From NCBI GenBank assembly GCA_021298455.1, contig JAJTFR010000016.1, positions 1-37,093 of the forward strand: a stretch of 37,093 bases of DNA. Direction: 5' to 3'. Positions 8,190 through 16,804 of this stretch are shown here, piece after piece. Position numbers and translations under genes: made by a program. The stretch is from Sphingomonadales bacterium. GTDB taxonomy: Bacteria; Pseudomonadota; Alphaproteobacteria; Sphingomonadales; Sphingomonadaceae. A model generated the notes under the pieces. The model saw only the letters and a list, made by a program, of their open reading frames with translations. It was not told the origin of the DNA and ran no database searches. Positions within the stretch are counted from its first letter, which is position 1. The number at the start of each line of letters is the position of its first letter.

Positions 8190-9362
8190 ATGCCCCTACC
8201 CGACCCCAAACTAACCCCGGATACCACAACCGAACTTGTGCCCCGTATTCAGGCCTATGGACAGTTGATCACCGACTGGGTGCGCAACAATCTGCCCGAA
8301 CTGCTGATCGCGACGGCGGCGGCGATCATCGTGTTCCTTGTGCTCAGCTGGCTGCGGCGGCGGGCGGCGCGCATCGTGCGGAAAAGCGAGGATCATGGCG
8401 CGCTGGCGACGATTGCCGCGCGCACTTTTGCCCGCACCGGAATATTCTTTCGCATCATGGTCTCTGCGGAACTGGTCAATGGCTATGCCAATGCACCCTA
8501 CACCGTCGCGCGGACGATCGACATATTGTTCACCATCGCCGCCGCCCTGCAGGTCGCCATCTGGATGCGCGAGATCATTCTGGGCATGATCGAACGACGC
8601 GCCGGCGAAAGCGGCGGGGAACATGAAACACTCGCCAGCGCGATGGTGCTGATCCGCCTGCTGGTCAGTTTCGCGCTGTTCGCCATCGCCGCCATCGTCA
8701 TTCTCGCCAATCTGGGGGTCAATGTCACTGGCCTGATCGCGGGCCTTGGCGTTGGCGGCATCGCTATCGGTCTTGCCGCGCAAGGGATCTTTCAGGATCT
8801 GTTCGCGGCTATTTCGATCATCTTCGACCGGCCTTTCAAGCGCGGCGATACCATCAGCTATGACATGTCAACCGCAACGGTGGAACGCATCGGAATGAAA
8901 AGCACCCGGCTGCGTGCTGTGACAGGTGAGGAAAAGATCATCTCGAACAGCAAGCTGCTCGACAAGGAAATCACCAATAACACAACCACCGCCTTTTGCC
9001 GGACGACCTATCGGCTGAGCCTGATTTACCAAACCCCGCCGGAAAAGGCCCGGCGCATCCCCGACATGTTGCGCGCGATTGTGGAAGCGGAAAATGAAGA
9101 ATTTGTGCGCGCCGGCTTTGTCGGGTTCGGCCCTAGCTCGATCGATTTCGAACTGGTGTTCGATGTGCGGAGCGACGATTTCGAAGAGACCTTTACCACG
9201 CGGCATAATGTCGGGCTCACCATCCTCGAACGCTTCCGGGACGAAGGCATATTGTTCGCCTATCCGACACAAACGACCTTCACCGCAGCGCCCGACGGAA
9301 GCTATGTAATGCCCTATGCCCCGCTGCCCCAGCCGGTTTCGCAGGGGCGCACCAAGGGATGA
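8190..9362 (+). CDS. MscS-family mechanosensitive ion channel
   Basis: A 390-residue inner-membrane channel that opens on membrane tension to release solutes in hypo-osmotic shock. Predicted TM helices lie near residues 36-52, 86-102, 110-128 and 152-172. The pore-lining TM3 with its Gly/Ala pattern is VTGLIAGLGVGGIAIGLAAQ (about 177-196), followed by the diagnostic FQDLFAAISIIFDRPFKRGD at the start of the beta domain. The C-terminal alpha/beta domain runs through FDVRSDDFEETFTTRHNVGL, and a short Pro/Gly tail follows. Length and layout fit the small YnaI/MscS subfamily. It follows the ligase gene by 51 bases; a functional link is not indicated. AAGGA directly precedes ATG 8190, closer than usual, so the start is slightly uncertain. 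Confidence 0.92.
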   Translation: MPLPDPKLTPDTTTELVPRIQAYGQLITDWVRNNLPELLIATAAAIIVFLVLSWLRRRAARIVRKSEDHGALATIAARTFARTGIFFRIMVSAELVNGYANAPYTVARTIDILFTIAAALQVAIWMREIILGMIERRAGESGGEHETLASAMVLIRLLVSFALFAIAAIVILANLGVNVTGLIAGLGVGGIAIGLAAQGIFQDLFAAISIIFDRPFKRGDTISYDMSTATVERIGMKSTRLRAVTGEEKIISNSKLLDKEITNNTTTAFCRTTYRLSLIYQTPPEKARRIPDMLRAIVEAENEEFVRAGFVGFGPSSIDFELVFDVRSDDFEETFTTRHNVGLTILERFRDEGILFAYPTQTTFTAAPDGSYVMPYAPLPQPVSQGRTKG

Positions 9363-9489
9363 TTCGCGGACCGCAAAGCCTTGCTTGATCGGATGACGTA
9401 GGGTCAGCGCCGCTTCGAATGGCAAGACTTGTCAATTGCGGCAGAAAAGCGCAGAACCGCGCGCAAATTCCACCTATAAGGAGCAGGAC

Positions 9490-9948
9490 ATGAGCGGAGT
9501 TACACCAGCCGAACTCGCAAACCGGGTCGGCGAAGTCATCGGCAGTTCGGATTGGCTGCTGGTCGACCAGGACATGGTCAACAAGTTTGCCGATGCGACT
9601 GGCGATCACCAGTTCATCCATGTGAATGAGGAAATGGCAAAGATGACGCCGTTCGGCGGCACCATCGCCCATGGCTTCCTCTCTCTCTCGCTGTTGCCGG
9701 TATTGATGGCGAAATCGAGCACCCCGAAGGTCGTGGGTGTCAAGATGGGCGTCAATTATGGCGGCAATAAAACCCGCTTCCTCGCTCCGGTCCGCGTTGG
9801 CAAGCGCGTACGTGCGCATTTCAAGCTTCTCGAACTCGCCGAAAAGCGCCCCGGCCAGTGGCAGCAGACGATCGAATATACGCTCGAGATTGAAGGCGAG
9901 GAAAAGCCCGCCTGCATCGCCGAATGGATCACCCAGTTTTTTGTTTGA
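9490..9948 (+). CDS. MaoC-like hot-dog-fold enoyl-CoA hydratase
   Basis: A 152-residue single hot-dog domain of the MaoC / (R)-specific enoyl-CoA hydratase / NodN family. ATG 9490 is chosen because AAGGAGCAGGAC lies directly in front. The catalytic pair is visible as D39 and H44 in ATGDHQFIHV, with the Asp-x4-His spacing seen in PhaJ. The central-helix motif PFGGTIAHGFL follows at about 54-64. Such enzymes hydrate trans-2-enoyl-CoA to (R)-3-hydroxyacyl-CoA, feeding PHA synthesis or other acyl-CoA pathways. A thiolase gene (10115) and an intracellular PHB depolymerase gene (12739-13977) nearby fit acyl-CoA/PHA metabolism, though they are not one operon. Confidence 0.88.
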   Translation: MSGVTPAELANRVGEVIGSSDWLLVDQDMVNKFADATGDHQFIHVNEEMAKMTPFGGTIAHGFLSLSLLPVLMAKSSTPKVVGVKMGVNYGGNKTRFLAPVRVGKRVRAHFKLLELAEKRPGQWQQTIEYTLEIEGEEKPACIAEWITQFFV

Positions 9949-9962
9949 GGCCGCTTCATCCC

Positions 9963-10090
9963 CTCCCTCAAGCGGGAGAGGATATGCAGCCTAGGGAGCT
10001 TATTCCCTAGGCGAAGTGGGCGAGGTCCCTCGCCGCTGCGATTAGTTCGCTATGCTCAATAGTCTCGCTCCTCTCCTCCATACAGGAGAG
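9963..10090. repeat. Cluster of four inverted repeats in the maoC-thiolase gap
   Basis: Within 128 bases lie four separate hairpin-capable inverted repeats: CTCCC/GGGAG (9963-9978), GCCTAGGGA/TCCCTAGGC with a 6-base loop (9989-10012), GGCGAGG/CCTCGCC with a 2-base centre (10019-10034), and CTCTCCT/AGGAGAG (10071-10090). None has a T-run of terminator type. The dense purine/pyrimidine arms and the intergenic location resemble dispersed REP/RUP-like elements of alphaproteobacterial genomes. No second copy was noticed in this window, so the family assignment is inference. Confidence 0.65.
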
Positions 10091-10114
10091 TAAATTATCG
10101 AAAGGAATTCTTCC

Positions 10115-11296
10115 ATGCGCGACGCAGTTATTGTTTCCACCGCCCGTACCCCGCTGACTAAGGCAGCGCGCGGCGCTTTCAACAACACCACCGGTGCCAC
10201 CCTTGGCGCATTTTCGATAAAGGCTGCCGTCGAACGTGCTGGCCTTTCAGGCGCGGAAATCGACGATGTCGTGATCGGCACTGCTGTGCAGCAAGGCTCG
10301 ACCGGCGGCAACGTCGCGCGCCTTGCTGCGCTGCGGGCCGGACTGCCGGTAACCGTCCCCGCGATGACCATTGACCGTCAATGTTCCTCGGGCCTGATGA
10401 CCATCGCCACGGCTGCCAAGCAGATTCTGGTGGACAATATGGACATCTGCGTCGCTGGCGGCGTTGAGAGCATTTCCAAGGTGGTCGGCAGCGGCAAGAT
10501 GTTTGTTGAGCCTGATCGTGAACTTCTGGAAATGCACCCGCACATTTACATGCCTATGATCGGCACTGCCGAAGTGGTCGCCAAGCGTTACAATATCAGC
10601 CGCGAATATCAGGACGAATATTCGCTCCAGTCGCAACAGCGCACCGCTGCCGCACAGGCGGCGGGCAAGTTCAACGATGAAATCGTGCCTTGCACCGCCA
10701 CAATGGCTATCGTCGACAAGGAAACCAAGGAAGTTTCCTACAAGGAAGTCACCGCCGACCGTGATGACTGCAACCGCCCCGAAACCACGCTCGAAGGGCT
10801 TGCCAGCCTGAAGCCGGTGATGGGCGAAGGTCATTGCATCACCGCAGGCAATGCCAGCCAGCTCTCCGACGGCTCTTCGGCTAGTGTGCTGATGGAAGCC
10901 AAGGTTGCCGAAAAGCGCGGCCTCACCCCGCTCGGCCGCTATGTCGGCATGGCGGTCGCCGGCACCGAGCCCGATGAAATGGGCATTGGCCCCGTCTTCG
11001 CGATCCCCAAGCTGCTCGAGCGCTTCAACCTTAAGATGGATGATATCGGCCTTTGGGAACTGAATGAGGCGTTCGCTGTGCAGGTGCTGTATTGCCGCGA
11101 CAAGCTCGGCATTCCTGACGAACTGCTCAACGTCAACGGTGGTTCGATCTCGATTGGTCACCCCTTCGGTATGACGGGCGCACGCTGCACCGGTCATGCG
11201 TTGATCGAAGGCAAGCGTCGCGGCGCCAAATATGTCGTTGTAACGATGTGCATTGGCGGCGGCCAGGGCGCAGCCGGACTGTTCGAAGTCCTGTAA
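10115..11296 (+). CDS. Acetyl-CoA C-acetyltransferase / 3-ketoacyl-CoA thiolase family
   Basis: A 393-residue thiolase with the complete catalytic set: nucleophile C90 in [10 protein letters not shown]349 in [16 protein letters not shown], and C379 in [13 protein letters not shown]. These positions match the Cys89/His348/Cys378 arrangement of the Zoogloea biosynthetic thiolase within one residue. Family enzymes either condense two acetyl-CoA or cleave 3-ketoacyl-CoA in beta-oxidation; sequence by eye does not settle the direction. AAGGAA precedes ATG 10115. Upstream is the inverted-repeat cluster; downstream, 64 bases away, is a small monooxygenase-fold gene that may be in the same transcript. 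Confidence 0.93.
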   Translation: MRDAVIVSTARTPLTKAARGAFNNTTGATLGAFSIKAAVERAGLSGAEIDDVVIGTAVQQGSTGGNVARLAALRAGLPVTVPAMTIDRQCSSGLMTIATAAKQILVDNMDICVAGGVESISKVVGSGKMFVEPDRELLEMHPHIYMPMIGTAEVVAKRYNISREYQDEYSLQSQQRTAAAQAAGKFNDEIVPCTATMAIVDKETKEVSYKEVTADRDDCNRPETTLEGLASLKPVMGEGHCITAGNASQLSDGSSASVLMEAKVAEKRGLTPLGRYVGMAVAGTEPDEMGIGPVFAIPKLLERFNLKMDDIGLWELNEAFAVQVLYCRDKLGIPDELLNVNGGSISIGHPFGMTGARCTGHALIEGKRRGAKYVVVTMCIGGGQGAAGLFEVL

Positions 11297-11360
11297 CCAA
11301 GAAGACGGGCGCAGCGGTCAAAACCCTGCGCCCACCATCATTTATCGAGAGGAATCAGAA

Positions 11361-11654
11361 ATGGCCGGAATTGGCGTCGTCGCAACATTGACCGTAGCAG
11401 AAGGCAAGAATGCCGAATTCGAAGCGGTGTTTGCAGAACTTTCGGCAGCGGTGCGGGCGAATGAGCCGGGCAACCATTTCTATACCCTTACCCGTTCGCG
11501 CACCAATGCGCAGGTCTATCGCGTGCTGGAATGCTATGCCGATCAGGCTGCACTCGACGCGCATGGCAAGAGCGATTATTTTCGCGCCGCTGGCCCGAAA
11601 CTGGGCGCGTGCCTCGCCGGTGCACCCGAAATCGAATATCTCGACGCGGTTTGA
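11361..11654 (+). CDS. Antibiotic biosynthesis monooxygenase (ABM) fold protein, putative quinol monooxygenase
   Basis: A 97-residue dimeric alpha+beta barrel protein of the ABM/YgiN type. The pattern is clear: beta strand GVVATLTVAEGKNAEFEAVF, the PGNHFYTLTRS segment with the conserved Tyr, the YRVLECYAD strand, and the terminal HGKSDYFRAAGPKLGACL helix. ATG 11361 follows GAGAGGAATCAGAA. Relatives act as cofactorless quinol monooxygenases or are uncharacterised; the reaction is not known here. Its position after the thiolase gene suggests co-transcription. It is convergent with the epimerase gene, whose last codons form a hairpin. Confidence 0.85.
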   Translation: MAGIGVVATLTVAEGKNAEFEAVFAELSAAVRANEPGNHFYTLTRSRTNAQVYRVLECYADQAALDAHGKSDYFRAAGPKLGACLAGAPEIEYLDAV

Positions 11655-11664
11655 GATGTCCTGC

Positions 11665-12648
11665 TCAGGCGGGAATTATCTTCCCGCCTTCGAAGGTAAA
11701 GCCATCTTCGCGATCGCGCGCCAGCAAGGCGGGCCCATCCAAATCGACCCATATCGCACCTTGTGCCGCAAGCCATGCGGGTGCGATGCCAAGGCTGGTG
11801 GAGAGCATGCAGCCGACCATCAGTTTTAGGTCGCGCGCCTGCGCCTCGCGCGCCAAAGCCAAGGCCTCGGTCAGCCCGCCGGTCTTGTCGAGCTTGATGT
11901 TGATGCCGTCAAAATGGTGCGCGCACAAATCAAGCTCTGCGCGTGATTGGCAGCTTTCATCGGCAAGGAATGGAACAGGGGCCCTCACGCCATCGAGCAG
12001 CGTCTCCTGCCCCACCGCCACCGGCTGTTCGATCATTTCGACCCCCAGCGCCGCCAGAGCATGGGCCTCTGCCTCAATATCAAGGCCGCCCCAGCTTTCA
12101 TTGGCATCAACAATCAATCGCGCCATAGGTGCGCCTCTGCGCACCGCCGCAACCCGATCCCGGTCGCCCTCGCCGGTGAGTTTGAGTTTGAGCAGGCCAA
12201 AACCGCGCGCCGACGCCTTTGCCGCATCGGCCTCCATCACGTCAGGTTCGCCCAATGAAATGGTAAAGGCAGTCTGCAGCGGCTGAGGCGGCGCTGCTAG
12301 CCCTGCCAATTGCCATAGCGGTTTGCCGGCGAGGCTGGCCTCAACATCCCACAAGGCACAATCAAGCGCATTGCGGGCGACACCGGGGGGAAGCAATTGC
12401 TGTAACGCCTCACGTGCAGCGCGAGGTTCAAGGCCGGAAAGCACTTCCATCACGCCTTCAATTTGCGACACGCCTTTTTCCGCGGTTTCCTGCAGGTAAT
12501 AAATGGCGGTACCTTCGCCCATGCCAACCGCGCCATTGCAACGCACGGCAGCGACAAGAACGTCGACATGGGTTTTCGCGCCCCGCGCAATCACGAACTG
12601 GCCGGCAACGGGCCAACGTTCCACCATAGCCGTGATCTGCAATTTCAT
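11665..12648 (-). CDS. Dipeptide (L-Ala-D/L-Glu type) epimerase, enolase superfamily
   Basis: A 327-residue mandelate-racemase-like enzyme with the full two-base active site: K154 and K156 in LLKLKLTG, metal ligands D181 (VDANESW), E207 (EQPV) and D230 (LADES), and the opposite base K252 in INIKLDKTGG. The D302-L-D304 pair (VDLDGP) matches the DxD motif of dipeptide epimerases that bind the substrate amino group. ATG 12648 is preferred because GGGAGGTG stands in front; an earlier in-frame start at 12711 lacks this. The expected role is epimerising L-Ala-L/D-Glu dipeptides in murein peptide recycling; alphaproteobacterial homologues named DgcA act on N-acetylated Glu. Exact substrate unknown. 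Confidence 0.88.
   Translation of the reverse strand: MKLQITAMVERWPVAGQFVIARGAKTHVDVLVAAVRCNGAVGMGEGTAIYYLQETAEKGVSQIEGVMEVLSGLEPRAAREALQQLLPPGVARNALDCALWDVEASLAGKPLWQLAGLAAPPQPLQTAFTISLGEPDVMEADAAKASARGFGLLKLKLTGEGDRDRVAAVRRGAPMARLIVDANESWGGLDIEAEAHALAALGVEMIEQPVAVGQETLLDGVRAPVPFLADESCQSRAELDLCAHHFDGINIKLDKTGGLTEALALAREAQARDLKLMVGCMLSTSLGIAPAWLAAQGAIWVDLDGPALLARDREDGFTFEGGKIIPA
11668..11690. terminator. Hairpin formed by the last codons of the epimerase gene
   Basis: A perfect 8-base stem GGCGGGAA/TTCCCGCC (11668-11675 with 11681-11688) encloses the loop TTATC. It begins 14 bases after the ABM-protein stop codon (11654) and overlaps the 3' end of the convergent epimerase gene. Only two T follow on the + strand, so terminator function is plausible but not secure. 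Confidence 0.45.
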
Positions 12649-12738
12649 CTGACACCTCCCCCGGCGGGCCCGTTCTTTTCCGTAACCACAGGAGCAGGTT
12701 TCGACAAGCAAACCGGGAGTTTAGAGCCTCCGTTGGGA

Positions 12739-13977
12739 TCAGGCGTTATGCGCGAGGATCCAGTCTTCGACGACAGGGGCGATTTTATCGCGCCATTTGC
12801 TGCCGTTGAAAATACCATAATGGCCGACTTCGGGGGCCATATGATAATGTTTCAGCTTGTCTGACAAGCCGGTTGCTATGTCCAGCGCCGCCTTGGTCTG
12901 GCCAAGGCCGCTAATATCGTCACGCTCGCCTTCGATCGCAAGCAGAGCAATATCGTGGATCGCACCAGGATCGACCAGACGCCCGCGATAATTAAACTCG
13001 CCCTTGGGCAGCAGATGGCGTTGGAACACGACGTCGACGGTCTGCAGATAAAATTCGGCCGTCATGTCGCAAACCGCGCGATATTCGTCGTAAAATTCCT
13101 TGTGCCGCTCGGCGCTGTCGCCATCGCCTTCGACCAGATTCTGGAACATCGTCCAATGGCTGATCATATGGTTGCCAAGGTTCATCGACATGAAACCGGC
13201 CAGTTGCAGAAAACCCGGATAAACACGTCGACCAGCACCCTTGTAATAAGGTGGCACGGTGGCGATCACATTATGCACAAACCAGTCATGCGGACGGCGG
13301 GTGGCATGGTCGTTGACCGCAGTCGGCGCCTCGCGCGTGTCGATCGGACCACCCATCATCGTCAATGTACGCGGACGCAGCGGATGATCCTTCGCGCTCA
13401 TGATCGCGGCTGCCGCATAGGCGGGAACCGAAGGCTGGCATACTGCGAGCATATGCGCACCCCGTCCACCGGCATCGGGGCCGATATGTTCCAGCCATTC
13501 GATCAGATAGTCGATATAGGCCTCAAGGTCGAAACCGCCGCCAGTCAGCGGTACATCGCGCGCATCTTTCCAGTCGGTGATATAAACATCGTGCGTCGGC
13601 AGCATCCGTTCGACCGTGCCGCGCAGCAGTGTTGCGAAATGGCCTGACATCGGCGCGCTGATCAAAAGGCGCGGTTTGGCCTCGCTGCCTTCATAAACGA
13701 AATGCTTGAGCTGGCCGAAGGGCTTACGCGCCTCATTGCGTTCCTCGACCGGAAGATGCTTACCGTCCACCTCGACAAAATCGAGTCCGAAGCCAGGCTT
13801 TCCGCGAGGCATCACCGAATGGGCGAATACGTCAAGCGCCGACGCCGTGATCCCTGTCAGCCCGCCATAGTTGAACGGAGCGGCGTTAAAATTATTCAGG
13901 AAATCGGCCTGTTTCTGCGCGATCCAGCCCATTCCGGCAAGCATGCCGCGCTGAAGATCATATCCGGTATAGAGCAT
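12739..13977 (-). CDS. phaZ: Intracellular polyhydroxyalkanoate (PHB) depolymerase
   Basis: An alpha/beta-hydrolase that degrades the organism's own PHB granules to 3-hydroxybutyrate units. The 412-residue length and the opening MLYTGYDLQRGMLAGMGWIA fit the TIGR01849 PhaZ family. The nucleophile is a cysteine, C180 in the box LAVCQPSVPAYAA, as in Cupriavidus PhaZ, whose equivalent Cys is at 183. The C-terminal PHB_depo_C region includes FMSMNLGNHMISHW near residue 263, and the catalytic His lies in APEVGHYGIFNGSKWR. ATG 13977 is chosen for the family-typical N-terminus; the frame stays open for another 174 codons upstream, but those residues look like shadow of the ABC transporter. The gene is divergent from the transporter. 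Confidence 0.93.
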   Translation of the reverse strand: MLYTGYDLQRGMLAGMGWIAQKQADFLNNFNAAPFNYGGLTGITASALDVFAHSVMPRGKPGFGLDFVEVDGKHLPVEERNEARKPFGQLKHFVYEGSEAKPRLLISAPMSGHFATLLRGTVERMLPTHDVYITDWKDARDVPLTGGGFDLEAYIDYLIEWLEHIGPDAGGRGAHMLAVCQPSVPAYAAAAIMSAKDHPLRPRTLTMMGGPIDTREAPTAVNDHATRRPHDWFVHNVIATVPPYYKGAGRRVYPGFLQLAGFMSMNLGNHMISHWTMFQNLVEGDGDSAERHKEFYDEYRAVCDMTAEFYLQTVDVVFQRHLLPKGEFNYRGRLVDPGAIHDIALLAIEGERDDISGLGQTKAALDIATGLSDKLKHYHMAPEVGHYGIFNGSKWRDKIAPVVEDWILAHNA

Positions 13978-14136
13978 GTGCGTTTCCCGTCTCGCCCAAA
14001 GGCAGCCTGACGCTGGATCAAAGGGCCCTGTTTCAGATCCTGACATAGGCATTTTTTGTGCATTGCACCATAGAAAAAGATCAAAGCGCTTCGCTCGCCA
14101 ATTGTTACGGCTCGCCGCGCCTGCTAGGCGGTCGGC

Positions 14137-15939
14137 ATGAATGATGTGACCGCAGCCATGCCCGACGCACCGGATGGCGGAAAACCGCCAGCGGAACCCA
14201 AGGCGAAAGTTAATCTGGGCAGCCTGCGGATGATCGCGCGCTTTACCCTCGATTATCCGCGACAGATCCTTTTTGCCTTGCTGGCACTGGTGGTGGCGGC
14301 ATCGTCTACGCTGGCCATTCCTTATGGCTTGCGCCTGATCATCGACAAGGGGTTCATCAAAGATGGCGGCGATCCCGCCCCTTATTTCTACCTGCTCTTT
14401 GCGATTGTCGGGGTGATCGGCATCTCGACCGCCTTCCGCTTCTACTTTGTCAGTTGGCTGGGTGAACGCGTGGTTGGCGATATTCGCGCCGCTGTACAAG
14501 ATAATCTACTCCGCCTTGCGCCCCGCTTTTTCGAAGAGAATCGGCCCGCTGAAATCGCGAGCCGGATGACGGCCGACACCGCGATCATCGAACAGATTGT
14601 AGGCACGACTGTTTCCGTTGCGCTGCGCAATCTGTTTATCGGCATTGGTGGTGTTTTCCTGCTGTTCGGCCTTGCGCCTAGCCTGACGATCTGGCTGCTT
14701 GCTGGCATTCCAGTCGTTGTGCTGCCCATCGTCTTCCTCGGCCGACGATTGGAAAAGGCATCGCGCAACAGCCAGGACAAAGTGGCGAGCGTCGGCACCG
14801 TCGCGTCTGAGGCATTGGGCGCAATCAAGATCGTGCAGGCTTTCGGGCAGGAGAGGCGGGAACAGCAACGCTTCCGCGACGCGGTGGAAAGCACCTTCGC
14901 CGCTGCACAGCGCCGTATCCGCCTGCGCGCCTTCCTGACCGCACTGGTGATGACGCTGATCTTTGGTGGCATCACCTTGCTGGTGTGGGAAGGCACCGAC
15001 CAAGTAACACAAGGGATTATTTCAGCCGGCACATTGTTCGCAGTTGTTCTTTATGGCGGCCTTGTCGCCGGTTCATTCGGCGCCTTGACCGAGGTTTATG
15101 GCGATCTGGTGCGTGCATCGGGTGCAGCGTCGCGATTGGCGGAACTTTTGCAGGAAGTGCCCGAAATTGCCGCACCTGCAAATCCCGTCAAAATGCCCGC
15201 TCCGCGCGGCAGCCTTGAATATCAGAATGTCCGTTTCCGCTATCCGACGCGGCCCGAGGTTGCGGCGCTTGATGATTTCAGTCTGAAAGTTTCGCCGGGG
15301 GAGACGGTTGCAGTTGTCGGCCCGTCGGGTGCTGGCAAATCGACCCTCTTCCAGTTGGCGCAGCGTTTCTATGATCCTGAGGCCGGCACGGTGCGAATTG
15401 ATGGAGTTGCGCTGACCAGCGCCGATCCGGCAGAATTTCGTCAACGCATGGCGTTTGTACCGCAAGATACGGTGCTATTCGCTTCGTCCGCACGCGATAA
15501 TCTGCGTTACGGCAATTGGAATGCCGATGACGCCTTAATCTGGGCGGCGGCTGAACAGGCTAATGCCGCGACTTTCCTGCGCGATCTGCCCCAAGGCCTG
15601 GACACCTATCTGGGCGAAGGCGGCGCGCGACTTTCGGGCGGCCAGCGGCAACGGATCGCGATCGCCCGGGCATTGTTGCGCGATGCTCCCTTGCTGCTGC
15701 TGGATGAAGCTACCAGCGCGCTCGACGCTGAAAGCGAACGGTTGGTGCAAGATGCGCTTGAACATCTCATGAAGGGTCGCACAACCATCGTCATCGCCCA
15801 TCGCCTCGCCACCGTACGCAAGGCAGACCGGATCGTAGTGATGGATCAAGGCCGCATCGTCGAGCAAGGGACCCATGACAGCCTGTCAAAGGCAGGCGGG
15901 CTCTACGCACGGCTGGCTAGCCTGCAATTCGACGCCTGA
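14137..15939 (+). CDS. ABC transporter fused permease/ATPase (MsbA-related exporter type)
   Basis: A 600-residue half-transporter, one TM domain plus one nucleotide-binding domain, working as a homodimer. Six TM helices lie between about residues 40 and 330, starting with QILFALLALVVAASSTLAIP. ATPase motifs: Walker A GPSGAGKST at 395-403, signature LSGGQ at 499-503, Walker B LLLLDEA at 519-525, and the switch histidine H555 in IAHR. The GRRLEKASRNSQDKVASVGTV coupling segment and the overall length fit the TIGR02204 'MsbA-related' family. That group has been suggested to export lipids or drugs; the substrate is not shown here. The basic start KPPAEPKAKVN is cytoplasmic. It is divergent from phaZ, with no further + strand gene in the transcript. 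Confidence 0.9.
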   Translation: MNDVTAAMPDAPDGGKPPAEPKAKVNLGSLRMIARFTLDYPRQILFALLALVVAASSTLAIPYGLRLIIDKGFIKDGGDPAPYFYLLFAIVGVIGISTAFRFYFVSWLGERVVGDIRAAVQDNLLRLAPRFFEENRPAEIASRMTADTAIIEQIVGTTVSVALRNLFIGIGGVFLLFGLAPSLTIWLLAGIPVVVLPIVFLGRRLEKASRNSQDKVASVGTVASEALGAIKIVQAFGQERREQQRFRDAVESTFAAAQRRIRLRAFLTALVMTLIFGGITLLVWEGTDQVTQGIISAGTLFAVVLYGGLVAGSFGALTEVYGDLVRASGAASRLAELLQEVPEIAAPANPVKMPAPRGSLEYQNVRFRYPTRPEVAALDDFSLKVSPGETVAVVGPSGAGKSTLFQLAQRFYDPEAGTVRIDGVALTSADPAEFRQRMAFVPQDTVLFASSARDNLRYGNWNADDALIWAAAEQANAATFLRDLPQGLDTYLGEGGARLSGGQRQRIAIARALLRDAPLLLLDEATSALDAESERLVQDALEHLMKGRTTIVIAHRLATVRKADRIVVMDQGRIVEQGTHDSLSKAGGLYARLASLQFDA

Positions 15940-16269
15940 GTTGCTTATAGGTGTGGCCGTTCATTGGAGGGGCTCGCGGAGATCGCGCTAGCGGTGCGAT
16001 AGTCCGCCATTGTCCATCCCGGTAGAAAGTCGAGTTCTGACCGATCAATCGGCAAACAGGGCTTCATCGCCTCTACCATCCCGCCTGCTTACGGTCCGCT
16101 GCGGTTCATCCTGCGACTTATGTCGTTTCATTGTCGCGGATAGGGCTGCCGGATCAGCGGTCAAAGGTCCATCGTACGGCTTACGCATGTGGATCAACAG
16201 CTGCATCCCATGGCCGTCATACAAGGAAACCTCAGGATGATGGGGGCATAGCCCCTACCTTAGCGGCAC
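15940..16269. other. Intergenic stretch without a recognised gene
   Basis: This stretch lies between the ABC transporter stop and the exbD terminator. No tRNA, known small RNA or terminator with a T-run was recognised. A minus-strand frame of 53 codons (16045-16206) has no convincing ribosome binding site and no family resemblance. A short inverted repeat (GGGGCATAGCCCC region near 16245) is present. The sequence may hold a decayed gene or an unrecognised small RNA. Confidence 0.5.
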
Positions 16270-16296
16270 AAAAAAAGGGCGGCCCGAGAGCCGCCC
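16270..16296 (-). terminator. Rho-independent terminator of the tonB-exbBDD operon
   Basis: Read on the minus strand, GGGCGGC pairs perfectly with GCCGCCC (16290-16296 with 16277-16283) around a 6-base loop and is followed by seven T (16276-16270). It lies 27 bases downstream of the second exbD stop. Confidence 0.9.
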
Positions 16297-16322
16297 TTTC
16301 ATGTCGATTGCAGCTTCTGCGA

Positions 16323-16778
16323 TCAACGACCTTCGATGGCCGCCTTGCCGAAGACGCGATATTGTTCGTTACCGACGAAACCGAACTTGGTGATGCCACT
16401 GCGCTTCACGACGTTCAACGTCGCGTTCACAGTGTCATAGACCGCAGTCGGTGCGGGCTGGAACTGAAGTTCCGGCTCGGGGCTCATCGATTTTGTCTGT
16501 GCGAGATACTGCCCAATCTGATCAAGCGAAGACGGCGTGCCGTTCCACTGGATTTCGCTGTTGGGCATGATCACGATCTTGTTGACCACCGGATCGATCA
16601 ATACTTCCGGCGGAGGCTGGTTCGGATCCTGCACGGGCAGATCGATATCAACCGCGTGCGAAACCGGCGGGATGGTGATCATCAGCATGATAAGGAGAAC
16701 GAGCATGACGTCGATCAACGGCGTCGTGTTCATTTCCATCATCGGCTGGCCATCGTCCTTGCCACCACTCATTGCCAT
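16323..16778 (-). CDS. exbD: ExbD/TolR-family biopolymer transport protein (second copy)
   Basis: A 151-residue inner-membrane protein of the TonB energy-coupling complex. It has a short cytoplasmic N-terminus (MEMNTTPLIDVMLVLLIML), one TM helix at about residues 22-40 containing the functionally essential Asp (D23 in PLIDVMLVL), and a periplasmic domain. An AAGGAG sequence lies ten bases before ATG 16778. It lies 26 bases downstream of the first exbD on the same strand and is probably translated from the same mRNA. Two ExbD proteins in one TonB operon are common in sphingomonads and xanthomonads. The last gene of the operon; the terminator follows. Confidence 0.92.
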   Translation of the reverse strand: MAMSGGKDDGQPMMEMNTTPLIDVMLVLLIMLMITIPPVSHAVDIDLPVQDPNQPPPEVLIDPVVNKIVIMPNSEIQWNGTPSSLDQIGQYLAQTKSMSPEPELQFQPAPTAVYDTVNATLNVVKRSGITKFGFVGNEQYRVFGKAAIEGR

Positions 16779-16804
16779 AACATTTGCTCCTTGCGAGGCT
16801 GGAC

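Noticed and set aside
13978-14499. A long N-terminal extension of the PHB depolymerase frame
   Set aside because: The extra 174 codons run opposite the ABC transporter start, have no domain, and the family begins with MLYTGYDLQRG at 13977.
16045-16206. A 53-codon minus-strand frame in the gap downstream of the ABC transporter
   Set aside because: It lacks a clear ribosome binding site and a family match; kept only as a note in the intergenic entry.
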